Source: an uncultured Pseudanabaenaceae cyanobacterium (GTDB lineage Bacteria; Cyanobacteriota; Cyanobacteriia; PCC-9006; JAAUQQ01). From it: a stretch of 49,730 bases of DNA. How positions within the stretch are numbered: the first letter of the stretch is position 1; every line of letters starts with the position of its first letter. Positions 41,283 through 49,366 of this stretch are shown piece after piece. The stretch covers positions 1 through 49,730 of the forward strand of contig CALIJJ010000141.1 in assembly GCA_938017515.1 (NCBI GenBank), in the 5' to 3' direction. Under the pieces are notes generated by a model, which made no database searches, was not told the DNA's origin, and saw nothing but the letters and a program-made list of their open reading frames with translations. The position numbers and the translations under genes were made by a program.

Positions 41283-41636
41283 CTACAAACTGGACTGGTG
41301 AATATCCGGCCAAGTATCGGAAAAAATGCCTTGAACCGCCGCCGCAATGCGTCCCAGATCTGTCTCCAGTAACGGCGGCCAATCCACTCCCTGGCGCACC
41401 CCTTGCTCAAAGGAACTGCGACTTTCCCAAGCTAAGCGATAGAGAAGGGCAGCGGCGCGACGATCGAGGTCTGCCTGGTTATGCAACGCTTCATACATGA
41501 CCTTCAGCGCCAGTAAGATCGATGTCACCTGACCCGGAACAGGGGGTCGCCCCTGGGCCAATCGTGCCAGCAGAGCCTCTGCATCCGCAGCCGTAACCTG
41601 CGTTTCAATCAGCTGACGCGCTGTGGCGTAATTCAT
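41283..41636 (-). CDS. Conserved cyanobacterial protein of unknown function
   Basis: The 117-residue all-helical protein begins MNYATARQLIETQ and has the core LLARLAQGRPPVPGQVTSIL, then LALKVMYEALHNQ and WPPLLETDLGRIAAAVQGIF. I recall this as a small family restricted to cyanobacteria, sometimes labelled dethiobiotin synthetase by error. There is no P-loop or biotin-pathway motif, so that label should not be used. The function is unknown. The ATG 41634-41636 begins the family motif. It is divergent from the exopolysaccharide cluster, and its 3' end converges on an exported protein gene. Confidence 0.85.
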   Translation of the reverse strand: MNYATARQLIETQVTAADAEALLARLAQGRPPVPGQVTSILLALKVMYEALHNQADLDRRAAALLYRLAWESRSSFEQGVRQGVDWPPLLETDLGRIAAAVQGIFSDTWPDIHQSSL

Positions 41637-41890
41637 GGCTCAAATAAAGAAGTGGAGACGAACGAAAGCGCAGGGTGAAGGACGACTTTATCCAATCCTT
41701 GCAATTGAATATCGTTAATTTCCCCATTATGCCGCTAACTGGGTTTGGGCAGCCTAGAAGTATTGGGCACGATCGCCATCCTCGTCGTTCTCTGACAGCT
41801 TGTTTCGACAGAGCCCATTCAGAACCAGACGAAGCACCGCTGCGATCGCGTCCCGCAGTCTTTTCACCGGCCCTCTGGGCCACAAAACTC

Positions 41891-43033
41891 ATGGTTTCAT
41901 CTGTTCCTTTCGTCGATCTTCGCCCACAACATGACCCGATTCAGCCAGAACTGGAGGCTGCGTTCCAGCAGCTCCTGAGCCGGGGCGACTTCATCTTGGG
42001 CGAAGCATTGACAAAGTTTGAACAGGACTTTTCCGCAGCCTGTGGCGTCGATCATGGCATCGGCGTGGCCTGCGGCACCGACGGCTTGGCTTTGGGCCTC
42101 CAAGCCTGCGGGCTCGGCGAAGGCACCAGCGTTTTACTCCCCGCCAATACGTTCGTGGCTACGCTGATCGGTGTGCTACGCACTGGAGCAACCCCGATTT
42201 TGGTGGACTGCGATCCAGACACGGGGTTGATCGACCTGGACGCCGCTGCCAACTGCATCCGCCCCGATACAAAAGCGGTGGTGGCAGTTCACCTCTATGG
42301 CCAAATGGTTTCCCCCTCAGCACTCTTTGCCTTTGCTGAGGCCAACGACCTGATGATTTTTGAAGATGCAGCCCAGGCGCACCTGGCCGAGCGAGAGGGC
42401 TACCGTGCGGGTTCTCTGGGTAAAGCCGCAGCCTTCAGCTTTTACCCCAGCAAAAACCTCGGTGCCCTCGGCGATGGGGGTATGGTAGTCACGAAGGATG
42501 AGGCCGTGGCCAAAAAGCTGCGATCGCTGCGCAACTACGGTGCCCCCCGCAAATATTTCCACACCGAATTGGGCACCAACTCTCGCCTCGACACCTTCCA
42601 GGCCGCCGTTCTGGGCCTAAAACTCCCCCACCTAGACGGCTGGAACGCAGACCGCAACCGCCTGGCCCAACGCTACGATGCAGCCATGGCAGAGTTCGGT
42701 GCCCTCAGCCCCCTAGAAAACCACAGCGGTGAAGGTCATGTTTATCACCTTTATATTGTGCGATTAGCGCGGGAGATCGATCGCAATACGCTCCAGGCAA
42801 GTCTCGACGAACAGGGCATCCAAACGGGGGTACATTATCCGCTCCCCTGCCACCTCCAACCCGCTTTCCGCAACTTGGGCTACGACCTAGGCGACTTTCC
42901 CCACGCCGAAACATTAAGCCAAACGATTTTCTCCCTACCGATGTATCCCGGATTACTCGAATCCCAGCAGGACAGAGTACTAGAGGCCCTCAGAATTTGT
43001 TTAGCTCAGCCTGCCCTAGAGCAAACGGCTTAA
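41891..43033 (+). CDS. DegT/DnrJ/EryC1 family sugar aminotransferase
   Basis: The 380-residue PLP enzyme has VPFVDLRPQHDPIQPELEAA at the start, GVACGTDGLALGLQACGLG, ANTFVATLIG, DPDTGLIDLD, EDAAQAH with D159, and the PLP lysine in FSFYPSKNLGALGDGG (K188). NYGAPRKYFHTELGTNSRLD and GVHYPLPCHLQP complete the family. Members transaminate nucleotide-linked keto-sugars, such as the UDP-3-keto or TDP-4-keto types, for cell-surface glycans. It opens the exopolysaccharide/exosortase cluster, so a glycan precursor is likely. Start: ATG 41891 lies directly at the conserved N-terminus. The frame runs further upstream to 41675 but without family resemblance. Confidence 0.92.
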   Translation: MVSSVPFVDLRPQHDPIQPELEAAFQQLLSRGDFILGEALTKFEQDFSAACGVDHGIGVACGTDGLALGLQACGLGEGTSVLLPANTFVATLIGVLRTGATPILVDCDPDTGLIDLDAAANCIRPDTKAVVAVHLYGQMVSPSALFAFAEANDLMIFEDAAQAHLAEREGYRAGSLGKAAAFSFYPSKNLGALGDGGMVVTKDEAVAKKLRSLRNYGAPRKYFHTELGTNSRLDTFQAAVLGLKLPHLDGWNADRNRLAQRYDAAMAEFGALSPLENHSGEGHVYHLYIVRLAREIDRNTLQASLDEQGIQTGVHYPLPCHLQPAFRNLGYDLGDFPHAETLSQTIFSLPMYPGLLESQQDRVLEALRICLAQPALEQTA

Positions 43034-43136
43034 CCTTAGTCCGCAGTTTGGGGAACGCTCTTTGGAGCGCCCCGTCCTTCTTGAAGGCTCCCAATCCACA
43101 ATCCCTGATCCAAGTCATCATTTCGATCCAAGCATT

Positions 43137-44063
43137 ATGACGACTAGCCCGCTGAGCTCTGAACACATTAATCCTCAACGCATCAATCCTGACTGGGTCA
43201 CCTGGGCGATCGCGGCTGTCTTTGCCCTGCTCTACGGCCCTGTGTTTTTTGTTTGGGCCCACGGCTGGATATTCAAAAGCATCAGCATCGAGCATGAATA
43301 CTTCAGCCACGGCATTCTCGGCATCCCTTTAGCGGCCTATTTTGCCTGGCAGAAGCGACCTCAGTGGCTGGCCCTCCCCCAACGCAGTAATCCCATCGGC
43401 GTCGCCATGATTGGTCTCGCCGCGGCCCTCTACCTCAGCGGTATTCGCGACTGCGTCAATCTCTCAATGCCCTTGATGCTCGGGGGTCTCTGCCTCTGGT
43501 TTCGTGGGGTCGCAGGATTGCGCTACATGGGGTTTCCTTTGGTGATGGTTGCCCTTTCAGCACCCACGGACCTGCCCTACCTCATCACCCCCTACACCTT
43601 GCCACTCCAGGCATTTATCGCCACCACTGCGGGCTCCATTCTGAAGATGATTGGCATGACGGATATCGTCATCGATGGGATTTACTTGCGCATTAGTGGA
43701 CGTGTCGTCGAGGTTGCTCCCTACTGCGCAGGTCTGAAAATGCTGTTTACCGTGCAGTATGTCGGCTTGGTGATGCTGTACTGGACTGGCTTGCTGCAAT
43801 CGCGATCGCGCAGTTTTGCCCTGCTGGGCGGTGGCTTGTTCATCAGCGTGACGGCCAACATTATCCGCAACACCATCCTCAGCTTCTTCCATGGCACCCA
43901 GCGGGACGGCGCCTTCCACTTCTTCCACGACAGCTGGGGAGGCGACCTCTTCAATGTATTTATGCTGGGCAGCCTATTGATGCTGCTGTTGGCCATTGAA
44001 GACCATTGGCCCATTCAACAATCCCCATCCCCTTCCTCTGCTCCCCCTTCAACCCCGGCATAA
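43137..44063 (+). CDS. Cyanoexosortase (exosortase B type)
   Basis: The 308-residue protein has about eight membrane helices and the exosortase catalytic residues. The cysteine is in VEVAPYCAGLKMLFT (C197), the arginine in NIIRNTILSFFHG (R244) and the histidine in FHFFHDSWGGD (H264). Exosortases recognise a C-terminal PEP-CTERM tail and process exported proteins, usually in genomes with exopolysaccharide production. The ATG at 43137 is preferred over the upstream frame. It sits between a sugar aminotransferase and its presumed partner protein, with polysaccharide-export genes downstream. No PEP-CTERM protein is visible in this window, so the substrates must lie elsewhere. Confidence 0.9.
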   Translation: MTTSPLSSEHINPQRINPDWVTWAIAAVFALLYGPVFFVWAHGWIFKSISIEHEYFSHGILGIPLAAYFAWQKRPQWLALPQRSNPIGVAMIGLAAALYLSGIRDCVNLSMPLMLGGLCLWFRGVAGLRYMGFPLVMVALSAPTDLPYLITPYTLPLQAFIATTAGSILKMIGMTDIVIDGIYLRISGRVVEVAPYCAGLKMLFTVQYVGLVMLYWTGLLQSRSRSFALLGGGLFISVTANIIRNTILSFFHGTQRDGAFHFFHDSWGGDLFNVFMLGSLLMLLLAIEDHWPIQQSPSPSSAPPSTPA

Positions 44064-44128
44064 GCCCCGATCAACACCGAGCCAACGCCGAGCCCAACGG
44101 CCACCCCTTTCTTTCTTCTCCCAATCCC

Positions 44129-44842
44129 ATGACTATCGCAAATCGTCGTCCTAGAGCCCTGCCCCTGGCACAGATTGTTGTGCTGGTGGTGCTGGTGGGC
44201 CTGTTCCTCGTCGGCAGCGCCTCGGGCTATCTCAAGGGTCAATGGAGCTGGCAACAAGCCCCGGAGGTCTCGGAACTCAAACAACTCGGCAACCTGAAAA
44301 ACAAAGGCATTGAGCTGCCAGGGTGGAACATCCTGGAACAAAACGACACCCTGGGCATTGGCGGCCATGCTTGGCATGCCATGCGGCTCAAGGCTACGGA
44401 CAGCAGTCAAATGCCTGAGTCCTTCAATCCAGTGATCTTTCTACGACCCCAGCTTGCCAGCGTTGATATGCCCCAGGTGGACTGGACTGACATGCAGGGC
44501 CACTTTGGCTGGAATGAGGACGATGTCCGTCGCATTTCCTGGACCGTGGAGGGGAGCAACGGCCCCAGCGAGGTCGAAGCTCGCTTCGTTCGTGGCTGGC
44601 AGCCCAACAATATTTACGCCGCACTCGAATGGTATGCCTGGCCCGGCGGGGGCAGCCCAGAGCCTGGCGACTGGTTCTGGCGCGATCGCACAGCTCAGTG
44701 GCAGGGAAAGCGTGTGCCTTGGGTTGCAGCCACGGTAATTTTGCCCATGCCACCGGGGGTCGAGCTAGACACCATGCAGCCCCTTGCCGAAAAGATGGGT
44801 GGCCAGATTCAGCAGGCCATTGAAGCTGCGATCGCCCGCTAA
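44129..44842 (+). CDS. Cyanoexosortase system-associated (EpsI-like) protein
   Basis: The 237-residue protein has one N-terminal membrane helix (about 15-34, QIVVLVVLVGLFLVGSASGY) and an extracytoplasmic domain with LPGWNILEQNDTLGIGGHAW, WHAMRLKATDSSQMPESFNP and AALEWYAWPGGG. This layout matches the small proteins encoded next to exosortases (EpsI-type in other bacteria, exosortase-B-associated in cyanobacteria). Its exact job is unknown. It may help the exosortase bind substrates or glycan. The ATG 44129 is chosen because the membrane helix starts close after it. It lies 65 bp downstream of the exosortase, so an operon is likely. Confidence 0.85.
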   Translation: MTIANRRPRALPLAQIVVLVVLVGLFLVGSASGYLKGQWSWQQAPEVSELKQLGNLKNKGIELPGWNILEQNDTLGIGGHAWHAMRLKATDSSQMPESFNPVIFLRPQLASVDMPQVDWTDMQGHFGWNEDDVRRISWTVEGSNGPSEVEARFVRGWQPNNIYAALEWYAWPGGGSPEPGDWFWRDRTAQWQGKRVPWVAATVILPMPPGVELDTMQPLAEKMGGQIQQAIEAAIAR

Positions 44843-44908
44843 TGGCCATCGCCCTTCCGTAGGATCACGCCATCACGAGCAATCAAGAAAAGGCTACGTA
44901 AAGCCACA

Positions 44909-44938
44909 TTTTAGGGGTCTCCGCGGAGACCCCTAAAA
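44909..44938. repeat. Perfect 30-bp palindrome
   Basis: TTTTAGGGGTCTCCG is followed immediately by its exact reverse complement (44909-44938). It lies 67 bp after the exosortase-associated gene and about 220 bp before the export gene. It can form a cruciform or a long hairpin and may be a terminator. There is no separate T tract after it. Confidence 0.85.
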
Positions 44939-45157
44939 ACTTCGTAAAATCTACGGTGAGAGAGTTTTCCTCCCCTGGGGTACCCTGAGAAGGACCTGGA
45001 AATACTGAGTAATAAAAAATACAATAAACTCTCCGGGAGTGTTTACTCAAGATTCGTAAGCATTGACAGGAACCAGATTGATAGGACACGTTGGGGCAAC
45101 TTGCTTCCCGGAACCTCCGTCAATTCCGACCAAGGCGTTTATGGCAAAGACTGTCAC

Positions 45158-46843
45158 ATGAATCGGCGCATGGACTCTGTCCTCCCTCTATTTCAGCAAC
45201 CGACCCTACAGCGACTGGTAGCCCTAGGGCTACTCGCAGTCCAGGCAGGCTTGCCCAGCGCATTGGTGCTGGGAAGTGCCCGAGTATCCTTGGCCCAATC
45301 AGGAAATCCATCCAACCTTCCAGGAACCCTCAAAAGCGTTTCGGAAGAAGAAAATGCGATTAACTTCCAACGACGCCTCGATCGCATCCGTCGCGCCCTC
45401 GATCAGGAAGCCCAGGATCAAAATCAGGCCTTGGAATCAGAATTCGAGACCCAGGGACGTCCCAGTTTCTCCCCCAATAGCCGTCCACCCTTCACCAATT
45501 TTTCGAATCCAGGGGCCCGCCCGGAGTTACTGCCTCCCCTGCGTCCGAGTCCGGTTCAGCAGAGCATCCTGGACAACAAATTTGGGCGCTATCGCCTCGG
45601 TCCTGGGGACGTCATTTTCCTCAATGTCCAACGCTTTCCCAACCTCAATTTTCAGGGGCCCATTACCCCCGAAGGCACCATCGTCTTGCCGCTTATTGGC
45701 ACGCTGGTTCTGGAAGATCTAACGGTGGGCGAGGCCACAGAGCGAGTCCGTGTCGCCTATGACCGCTACGTCGTCAATCCCCAGGTCAACCTTTCCCTCA
45801 TCTCCCAACGCCCGGTGCGCGTCACCGTTGTGGGCCGTGTGGCTAACCCGGGTTTTTATCCCCTCGCCAACGCAGACATTAGCGAAGCCCTACGCGTCGC
45901 TGGGGGAACCCTCGCCTCAGCCGATCTCCGCCGCGTTCAGATTCGCCGCTCCCTTCGTGGGGGTCGCGTCATTGAGCAGCAGCTAGACCTCTATGCTCCC
46001 CTAGCCCAGGGATTGCCCTTCCCAGACATTCGTCTAGAGGATGGCGACACCCTCACGATTCCCCAGCTCCCCCGGAATGCCAATAGCTACGATCGCACCC
46101 TGGTCAGCAATTCCACCCTCTCCTCTCGCCAACCCGTTCAGGTCACCGTCATCGGTGCTGTGACCCGCCCCGGATTTTACGTGGTCCAGACAGGTCGCGT
46201 CGGCGAAGCCATTCTGGTCGCAGGCGGCAGCCTCAATTCCGCTAACCTCAAACAAATCGAGGTCAAGCGAAATTTCTCGGACGGCACCGCAGCTCGGGAG
46301 GTTGTTGATCTTTACTCCCCCCTCGCCGAAGGCAAAGATCTCCCCAATATCCGCCTGGAGGAAGGGGACGTGATCAACATTCCAAAACTGACGGAAGCGG
46401 ATCTAGAAACCTACGATCGCCGCCTCATCGCCAAATCAAACATTTCCAAACCCGATATCCAGGTTCGCTTGCTGAGCTATGCAGCAGGCGGAGCCACGAC
46501 CCTTAACCTACCGAGCGGCAGTACTTTCCGCGATGCGCTCAACGGCATCCCCCTCGATACGGCCAAACTCAACACCATCGCCTTGATCCGCTACGACTCT
46601 AAAACAGGTCAGGCCACCACCCAGGAAATTCGGGGAAAGGATGCCCTGATTGGCTTTCCAGAAGCCGATGTGCCGCTCCAGGATAACGATGTCGTCGTGA
46701 TTGGCCGCAATCTCGTTTCCAAAATCACCTTTGCCCTGGGGCGCTTTACCCAGCCCTTCCGGGACATCCTGGGCTTCTTGCTGTTCTTCGATTCCCTCGC
46801 CGACAGCGCGTCCAATCTCTTCCAGCCAGATGGAAGGAATTAG
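45158..46843 (+). CDS. Wza-type outer-membrane polysaccharide export protein
   Basis: The protein of about 561 residues has an N-terminal export signal (about 10-45, LQRLVALGLLAVQAGLPSAL to SLAQ) and a polar, proline-rich region. The polysaccharide biosynthesis/export core is FGRYRLGPGDVIFLNVQRF, GPITPEGTIVLPLIGTLVLE. Two or three SLBB domains follow (VRVTVVGRVANPGFYPL; VQVTVIGAVTRPGFYVVQTG). The C-terminus is hydrophobic (FRDILGFLLFFDS). Such proteins form the periplasm-to-surface channel for exopolysaccharide. The start is uncertain. ATG 45158 gives the best signal sequence; a TTG at 45101 and an ATG at 45170 are alternatives. No good ribosome binding site is visible. It is followed after 219 bp by the Wzc-type partner. 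Confidence 0.88.
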   Translation: MNRRMDSVLPLFQQPTLQRLVALGLLAVQAGLPSALVLGSARVSLAQSGNPSNLPGTLKSVSEEENAINFQRRLDRIRRALDQEAQDQNQALESEFETQGRPSFSPNSRPPFTNFSNPGARPELLPPLRPSPVQQSILDNKFGRYRLGPGDVIFLNVQRFPNLNFQGPITPEGTIVLPLIGTLVLEDLTVGEATERVRVAYDRYVVNPQVNLSLISQRPVRVTVVGRVANPGFYPLANADISEALRVAGGTLASADLRRVQIRRSLRGGRVIEQQLDLYAPLAQGLPFPDIRLEDGDTLTIPQLPRNANSYDRTLVSNSTLSSRQPVQVTVIGAVTRPGFYVVQTGRVGEAILVAGGSLNSANLKQIEVKRNFSDGTAAREVVDLYSPLAEGKDLPNIRLEEGDVINIPKLTEADLETYDRRLIAKSNISKPDIQVRLLSYAAGGATTLNLPSGSTFRDALNGIPLDTAKLNTIALIRYDSKTGQATTQEIRGKDALIGFPEADVPLQDNDVVVIGRNLVSKITFALGRFTQPFRDILGFLLFFDSLADSASNLFQPDGRN

Positions 46844-46857
46844 ACCCTTTCGCTCGG

Positions 46858-46935
46858 TTTTCTCGGCCGATTTTCTGGGCCGATGTCCTGGGCCAATTTC
46901 CTGGGCCAATTTTCTGGGCCGGTTTCCTAGGCCAT
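46858..46935. repeat. 13-bp tandem repeat between export and co-polymerase genes
   Basis: About six consecutive 13-bp units of the type TTTCCTGGGCCAA run from about 46858 to 46935, followed by decayed copies to about 46990. The period is not a multiple of three, and the region is intergenic. Confidence 0.85.
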
Positions 46936-47062
46936 TTCTGGACCCCTTCTGGGCCGCTTCTCCTAACCCCTTCCGGGCCACTCCCAAGGCCAATTCCTTC
47001 GACATGCTCTCAGGCATGCTCCAAGCACAGCCGCCTTCTTCCTTCCTAAGCACCTAGCCACC

Positions 47063-49282
47063 ATGTCCTTCCTCAAGCGCTACCTGATTGCCCTCAATAA
47101 ATACAAATGGATCCCGGTGGTCACCGTGGCGGCGACGACCACGGCTGCGGGGCTACTGAGTCTGACGCAGAGTGAGCCACCAGCCCAGTTCCGTGGCCAG
47201 GGTGCCCTCGCCCTGAATCAGCCCACAGCCCTGTTCTCGGAAACCGGTAGCCAAATTCAGCAGGCAGGACAGGCGATCACGCGGGAACTGCTGTTGGCGG
47301 ACAATGTCATTGAGGCGACGGCACGCCAAACCGGCTTGGACCCGAAGGTCATGGCGGAAAAGCTACAGGTATCAGTGCAGCAGCCTGACCCCGAATTAGG
47401 TCTGCCATTTCTCGTGGGCATCAACTACATCAGTGGCGACCCGAAGGAATCTCAGGCGGTGGTGGGCGCATTGCTACAGGGCATGGTGCAGCAGAGTCAG
47501 CTGATCAATGCATCCCGACTGCGATCGCGCATTGACGAAATTGGTAAACGCCTCCCCGATGTCACCGAAGATTTGCGAGCCGCCGAAAAACAGCTCGAAG
47601 TCTACAATCGCCGGGAAGAAGCCGATATTTTGTCGGCGCGTACGGGGGGACTCGTGGGCGCGATCGCCGGAGCCCGCGAACAGCAGCGCCAGATCCGCCT
47701 CACCCTAGAAGGCATCAATGCCCAGATTGCCAGCCTCGAAAAGCGCCTCGGCCTTAGTGCGGACCAGGCCTACATCTCCTCTGCTCTGAGTGCCGACCCC
47801 ATCATCGCCAACCTGCGCGCGCAGATTTATCAAACCGAATCCCAGCTCGAAATCATCCGCCGCGATCTACGGGCCGAGCACCCCGATGTCATTGCCTTAC
47901 AAAATCAACTCGACTCCTACAAAAAGCTCCTAGGAGATCGATCGCGGGAAGTCATTGGTGGCAATGGCCTAGCCGCTCCCATCACCAATCCCGGCAACGT
48001 CTCCGAACTACGCCAGCGCAGCAGCCTAGACCCCACCCGTCAACAGCTTGCCAATACCCTGGTCAGCCTACAAACCCAACGGGATACCCTTCAACAACAA
48101 ATCCAGGCCGCCCTCAAAAGCGAAAAAGAGCTACGCCAGGAATACGCCACCATTCCCAACAAACAGCTAGAGCAGCAACGCTTGGCTCAAACCGTCGCGC
48201 TGAAAAAATCCTTGTTCGATCGCATCCAGGCGGCTCTGATTGATGCCCAAGCCGCTGAAGCAGAAACCACCACCAGTCTGCGCATCGAACGTCCCGCGAG
48301 CGTACAACCCATCGAAGTCTCCGGTCCCCTCAGCCCGATTATTTTGATGTTGGGCGGTGCTGGTGCAGGCCTCATCGTCGGTGGCGCGCTGGTGTTCCTC
48401 ATGAGCACACTGGAAGGCCGCTACTACACGAAGGAAGAACTGCAAAACGCCCTACGTCAGCAAACAGCGCCTCTGCTGGAGATGCTTCCCCTGGTGGACG
48501 ATGCCCTATTGCCACCAGCCCTGATCAACGACGATCGCGTCGTGACACTCATTACCGAAGAAGGCTCGCCCTACCTCAATGCCTATGAGCGTCTGCGGGG
48601 GAACCTCAAGCGCATGGGGGGCAAGGGAGCCAAAGTCATTCTGGTCACCAGTTCAGGGCAGGGTGAAGGGAAGACTCATTGTGCCTACAACTTAGCGATC
48701 GCCTCCGCCCGCGCCGGAAAGCGCACCGTCCTCGTCGAAGCCGACCTACGCAAACCCTCACTGATCGAAGCCCTAGGCGTCGCGCCGGACCTCGGTGCCA
48801 ACATCGAACCGCTGCAATATTACGGCAGCCCCAGCGACTGCATTCGCCTCGTCCCCAGCCTCGAAAACCTCTACATCGTGCCCAGCACCGGCCCCCAGCG
48901 TCAGCCCGCCGCCATTTTGGAATCCAGTGAAATGAAGCGCCTACTTGAGGACTGTCGGGGTCGCTTCGACTTCGTGGTCGTCGATACCCCGTCCATTCTG
49001 CGCTACAACGATGCTGTGCTGTTGGAATCGTCGGTGGACGGCTTCATGGTGGTGACCAAACCCGGCCAAACCCAAGAGAGCATGCTGAATGAAACACTGG
49101 AACTGATCAGCGAAGCTCAGATTCCCTTCTTTGGTGTTGTCATCAACGGAGCCGACATTCCCATGATGGATAACATGGTGGAAGACGAGTTTGGCAGCCT
49201 CGGCAGCCTCGATGACGATGAATTCGAGGCTGCGGCCTATGGCAGCTACAGCGAAGACTACCAGGGCCTTGGCCAGCGCTAG
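47063..49282 (+). CDS. Wzc-type polysaccharide co-polymerase / tyrosine kinase
   Basis: The 739-residue protein has an N-terminal Wzz domain starting near a membrane helix (IPVVTVAATTTAAGLLSL, about 17-34). A long coiled-coil periplasmic region follows (about 150-390). A second helix (about 420-445, PIILMLGGAGAGLIVGGALV) leads into a cytoplasmic BY-kinase. The Walker A motif is GQGEGKT (532-538), Walker A' is VLVEADLRKP (glutamate in place of the usual first aspartate), and Walker B is FVVVDTPS. The C-terminus has a small tyrosine cluster (YGSYSEDYQGLGQR) as the autophosphorylation tail. It sets chain length and works with the Wza-type channel encoded just upstream. The ATG 47063 fits the Wzz start. 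No separate phosphatase is seen. Confidence 0.93.
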   Translation: MSFLKRYLIALNKYKWIPVVTVAATTTAAGLLSLTQSEPPAQFRGQGALALNQPTALFSETGSQIQQAGQAITRELLLADNVIEATARQTGLDPKVMAEKLQVSVQQPDPELGLPFLVGINYISGDPKESQAVVGALLQGMVQQSQLINASRLRSRIDEIGKRLPDVTEDLRAAEKQLEVYNRREEADILSARTGGLVGAIAGAREQQRQIRLTLEGINAQIASLEKRLGLSADQAYISSALSADPIIANLRAQIYQTESQLEIIRRDLRAEHPDVIALQNQLDSYKKLLGDRSREVIGGNGLAAPITNPGNVSELRQRSSLDPTRQQLANTLVSLQTQRDTLQQQIQAALKSEKELRQEYATIPNKQLEQQRLAQTVALKKSLFDRIQAALIDAQAAEAETTTSLRIERPASVQPIEVSGPLSPIILMLGGAGAGLIVGGALVFLMSTLEGRYYTKEELQNALRQQTAPLLEMLPLVDDALLPPALINDDRVVTLITEEGSPYLNAYERLRGNLKRMGGKGAKVILVTSSGQGEGKTHCAYNLAIASARAGKRTVLVEADLRKPSLIEALGVAPDLGANIEPLQYYGSPSDCIRLVPSLENLYIVPSTGPQRQPAAILESSEMKRLLEDCRGRFDFVVVDTPSILRYNDAVLLESSVDGFMVVTKPGQTQESMLNETLELISEAQIPFFGVVINGADIPMMDNMVEDEFGSLGSLDDDEFEAAAYGSYSEDYQGLGQR

Positions 49283-49366
49283 AGGTTAGCCCCCGCGAAC
49301 CACCAACCTGGGGTCCGCCAGGGATTCAGACCTCTGCCAGAGCGCCAGACGCCAGAGCACTGGACA

